Below, in pieces: positions 7,775 to 9,786 of a stretch of 9,786 bases of DNA. The position numbers and the translations under genes were made by a program. Source of the stretch: an uncultured Oscillospiraceae bacterium (GTDB lineage Bacteria > Bacillota > Clostridia > Oscillospirales > Oscillospiraceae); contig CAJTOM010000081.1 in assembly GCA_910577915.1 (NCBI GenBank), positions 1 to 9,786 of the forward strand, given 5' to 3'. Numbering within the stretch: the stretch's first letter is position 1; each line of letters begins with the position of its first letter. The notes below the pieces were generated by a model that saw only the letters and a list, made by a program, of their open reading frames with translations, ran no database searches and was not told where the DNA came from.

Positions 7775-8338
7775 ATGTCCCGCTGGTTTCTGATGTTTTT
7801 CTTCTACAGCCTGGCCGGCTGCGGCCTGGAGAAGCTGTACGCCCGCGCCATCCGCTCCCCCCGGCGCACCCGCAAGTGCTTTCTGCTGCTGCCCCTGTGC
7901 CCGGTATACGGGCTGGCCATGGTCTGCGTGCTGGCCCTGGCCCCGGCGGAGGGGGGGCTTGTCCCCCTGGCGGTGCTGGGCGGGGCGGTGTGCACCGGCG
8001 TGGAGTACGCGGTGCACCTCTTCTACGAGCGGGCGCTGGGGGTTCGCTTCTGGGACTACAGCCAGCTGCCGGGGCACATCCGGGGGAGGATCTGCCCCCG
8101 ATTCGCCGTGATCTGGGGGGTGCTGTCTGCGGCGGCGGTCCGCCTTGTGCAGCCGGCCCTGGAGGTCCTGGCCGCCCTGGTCCCGCCCTGGCTCACGTTC
8201 CTGCTGTGGGTGGTGCTGGCGGCGGACAGCGTATTCACCTGGGCCCTGCTGGCCCGGCGGCACGACACAAATCTGCTGGCGCTGCGGGCAGCCCTCGGTC
8301 AGACCCGGGCCTCCAGCCAGTCCAGCACGTCCTTGTAG
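7775..8338 (+). CDS. CmpB-family putative ABC-transporter-permease-like membrane protein
   Basis: This 187-aa integral membrane protein has family hallmarks in order: FYSLAGCGLEKLYA (10-23), CPVYGLAM (42-49), GVEYAVHLFYERALGVRFWDYSQLPGHIRGRIC (75-107, with WDYS 93-96 and GRIC 104-107) and further hydrophobic helices. About five transmembrane segments are seen (near 4-20, 36-57, 62-84, 110-133 and 140-160). The family (PF06541) is annotated as a putative ABC transporter permease, but no ATPase or binding protein lies beside it, so transport is not supported here. The start ATG at 7775 follows AAAGGAG at 7 nt. The last 13 or so codons overlap the 3' end of the convergent hydrolase gene by 40 bp, and the tail QTRASSQSSTSL looks low in constraint. 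Confidence 0.85.
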   Translation: MSRWFLMFFFYSLAGCGLEKLYARAIRSPRRTRKCFLLLPLCPVYGLAMVCVLALAPAEGGLVPLAVLGGAVCTGVEYAVHLFYERALGVRFWDYSQLPGHIRGRICPRFAVIWGVLSAAAVRLVQPALEVLAALVPPWLTFLLWVVLAADSVFTWALLARRHDTNLLALRAALGQTRASSQSSTSL

Positions 8339-9231
8339 ACGTACTGCCGGCTGGCCTCGTTGAGAATCTCATGGCGCAGTCCGTGGTAGAGCTTGATGCG
8401 CAGGTCCCGCACGCCGGCCTTTTGGAAGCAGTCGTGGGCCTTTCGCACGCCCCTGCCCATGTCGCCCACCGGGTCCTGGTCGCCGGCGATGAAAAAGATC
8501 GGCAGCTCCTTGTCCATCTTGTTGATGTTGGACTGCTTGGTGAGGTAGCCCAGCCCCTCCAGCATATCCCGGAAGAGCCCCAGGGTGGCGTCCCCGCCGC
8601 ACAGGGGGTCGGCGATGTAGGCGTCCACGTTGGCCTCGCTGGCCGAGATCCAGTCCACCCTGGTGCGGGCGGGGGCGAAGTGCTTGTTGTAGGCACCGAA
8701 GGCCAGGTCGTCGGCCTTGGCGCTGAAGGCCTTTTTGCCCAGGCGTTTGATCTCTTTGTCGGCGATGAGCCGGCCGCCGGCGATGACCACCGGTGACTGG
8801 TGGCCGGTGCCGCACAGGATGCAGCCATCCAGCCGGCCGGGGTAGCGGATCAGATGGGTTCGGGACAGGAAGGAGCCCATGGAGTGGCCGAAAAGAAAGT
8901 AGGGTTTGCCGGCAAAGACCTTGGCGGTGCGGCGGCGCAGCTCCTCCATGTCGTCCAGCACGTGCCACCAGCCCTCCTCCTCTCCCAGGTAGACCATGGG
9001 GCTGTTTTCAATCAGGGACTGTCCGTGGCCCAGGTGGTCGTTGGCCACCACCACGAAGCCATGGCTACACAGATACTGGGCGAAGGGTGCGTAGCGCGCG
9101 CCGTACTCAGCCACACCGTGGGCGATCTGAACCACGCCTGCGATGCTGCGGCCGGACGGCGTCCATTGGTTGACATGGATCAGGGTTTTGCCGTCGCTGG
9201 ACGGGAAGAAATATTCCGATATAATCGCCAT
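8299..9231 (-). CDS. Alpha/beta hydrolase, monoacylglycerol-lipase/lysophospholipase type
   Basis: This 310-aa protein shows the serine-hydrolase triad: Ser117 in the elbow GHSMG (115-119), Asp251 or Asp253 in AGDQDPVG, and His287 in YHGLRHEIL. The oxyanion segment AHGVAEYG (37-44) and NDHLGHGQS (64-72) match the Hydrolase_4 (PF12146) monoglyceride-lipase-like group. Such enzymes cleave short to medium acyl esters, often monoacylglycerols or lysophospholipids. No signal peptide is evident, so it is probably cytoplasmic. The start at 9231 is supported by GGAGGAG 6 nt upstream; an in-frame extension to 9309 lacks such a site and would cross the promoter at 9274-9282. It is convergent with the CmpB-like gene and outside the main operon. 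Confidence 0.9.
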   Translation of the reverse strand: MAIISEYFFPSSDGKTLIHVNQWTPSGRSIAGVVQIAHGVAEYGARYAPFAQYLCSHGFVVVANDHLGHGQSLIENSPMVYLGEEEGWWHVLDDMEELRRRTAKVFAGKPYFLFGHSMGSFLSRTHLIRYPGRLDGCILCGTGHQSPVVIAGGRLIADKEIKRLGKKAFSAKADDLAFGAYNKHFAPARTRVDWISASEANVDAYIADPLCGGDATLGLFRDMLEGLGYLTKQSNINKMDKELPIFFIAGDQDPVGDMGRGVRKAHDCFQKAGVRDLRIKLYHGLRHEILNEASRQYVYKDVLDWLEARV

Positions 9232-9246
9232 ATACAGCTCCTCCGC

Positions 9247-9334
9247 AATTCTCTGATTTGACATATTGTTTCTATTGTACCACACCGCCAGGAAAAAGCA
9301 TAGGGACAAATTGGGAGAAATTTTTCAGAGAATT
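9247..9334. repeat. 10-bp inverted repeat flanking the hydrolase promoter
   Basis: AATTCTCTGA (9247-9256) and its exact reverse complement TCAGAGAATT (9325-9334) flank the extended -10 at 9274-9282, with 68 bp between the arms. It may be a pair of operator half-sites for looping or a chance repeat in AT-rich DNA. Confidence 0.4.
9274..9282 (-). promoter_or_regulatory. Extended -10 promoter for the hydrolase gene
   Basis: The minus strand reads TGG-TACAAT (9282-9274): a TGn extension plus a 5/6 -10 box. No good -35 lies upstream (the six bases at about 17 bp are TATGCT). The predicted start is about 9267, which gives a 5' leader of roughly 36 nt before the ATG at 9231. Confidence 0.55.
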
Positions 9335-9768
9335 TTGTGGGGAAGGAGCAATATTTTGCCAAGAAATATAGTTATGTAAATCATATGAATCTGTGTATTT
9401 TTATCAGATACTATTTTCGCAGAACGGAGGGATTATATACCATATTTGCAAAGTTTTTATCAAAAGTTGAACGCATTGCACATACGCGCTACCACCCCGC
9501 TACCACGTCCCATTCCCTGCTACCACCTGCAATTCCTACGCTCATAACCAATATAATTTACATAAATTCGGCTTTCTGCTACCATCTCTCCCGAATCTGC
9601 TACCAACGCCCTGCTGCCAAATCCCCCTATCCCCTGCGTCCCAGCCATCTCCCGCCCTCCTTCTTCTCGGGTAAGTGCCTTGATACTTGCCGTTTTGGAC
9701 AAAAAACCGGTAACTTTTTCGTCTGAAACCTAGTTTCCTCTCCCAAAAGTTCTCCGAACAAAATTCAG
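9335..9768. other. Noncoding stretch of shifted composition
   Basis: No credible gene was found in about 430 bp. The first half (to about 9480) is AT-rich, unlike the GC-rich genes to the left. From about 9485 to 9665 the plus strand becomes strongly C/T-rich with few G, and it carries the GCTACCA repeats. A weak hairpin GGTAAGT/ACTTGCC lies near 9671-9692. Weak promoter-like elements occur but none is convincing. Confidence 0.6.
9488..9619. repeat. Cluster of GCTACCA repeats (iteron-like)
   Basis: Exact GCTACCA occurs at 9488, 9499, 9519, 9578 and 9599, and a one-base variant GCTGCCA at 9613. All six are on the same strand within 132 bp. Steps are 11, 20, 59, 21 and 14 bp; the 11, 20 and 21 values are close to whole helical turns. 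On the minus strand the unit reads TGGTAGC. Iterated binding sites (replication or regulation) are the obvious idea, but no protein is known from the window. Confidence 0.55.
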
Positions 9769-9786
9769 AAGGAGGAATCATCCACC
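9769..9786 (+). promoter_or_regulatory. Ribosome binding site for a plus-strand gene beyond the right edge
   Basis: AAGGAGG (9769-9775) is followed by 11 more bases without a start codon before the window ends, so a plus-strand gene could begin at or just after base 9787. The repeat cluster would then lie in its upstream region. Confidence 0.4.

Noticed and set aside
7222..8796. Plus-strand open frame of 524 codons across three genes
   Set aside because: It runs antisense to the glycosylase, then out of frame through the CmpB-like gene, then antisense to the hydrolase. Translation is Gly/Ala/Pro-rich noise.
9337..9726. Plus-strand open frame of 129 codons in the right noncoding region
   Set aside because: GTG start without a ribosome site in the right place; the residues are partly a product of the GCTACCA repeats and match no family.

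Overview
The window looks like a chromosomal stretch of a high-GC, gut-type Firmicute. An Oscillospiraceae/Flavonifractor-like clostridium is my best guess. It rests on GC-rich codon use, AGGAGG-type ribosome sites, a Tex protein, a CmpB-like membrane protein, and a tail-fibre-like protein of a kind I associate with clostridial prophages. It is an inference, because no rRNA or marker gene is present.

Layout, left to right. (a) 1-293: the start of a small minus-strand gene runs off the left edge. It has a near-perfect sigma-A promoter (TTGACA, 17 bp, TAAAAT) and a leader of about 160 nt full of hairpins, the last of which hides the ribosome binding site. This resembles a type I toxin or 'putative holin-like toxin' locus. 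(b) 294-1011: an orphan phage tail-fibre-like gene (minus), preceded by a noncoding stretch with three terminator-like hairpins and repeated GTTRCACAG dyads. (c) 1076-7689: a co-directional minus-strand run. Read in transcription order it is family-4-type uracil-DNA glycosylase, DUF1846 protein, Nudix hydrolase, histidine phosphatase, nicotinamidase-like cysteine hydrolase, Tex, and a six-helix membrane protein of unknown function. The first six are 8-35 bp apart and look like one operon, which ends at a strong hairpin at 967-1011. (d) 7775-8338: a CmpB-family membrane protein on the plus strand, divergent from the operon. (e) 8299-9231: an alpha/beta hydrolase of the monoacylglycerol-lipase type (minus), whose 3' end overlaps the CmpB gene by 40 bp. 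(f) 9232-9786: a noncoding, compositionally different stretch with an extended -10 promoter for the hydrolase, a flanking inverted repeat, a cluster of six GCTACCA-type repeats, and a good ribosome site that points to a plus-strand gene just beyond the right edge.

The central operon combines nucleic-acid repair (UDG), nucleotide and cofactor clean-up (Nudix, nicotinamidase-like hydrolase, phosphatase), an RNA-binding transcription accessory protein (Tex) and the uncharacterised DUF1846 protein. It reads as a housekeeping or 'house-cleaning' cluster, not a defence island. The less ordinary material is at the two edges: the structured leader with its small ORF and the orphan tail gene on the left, and the repeat-bearing noncoding region on the right. 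No tRNA, rRNA, CRISPR array or transposase gene was seen.
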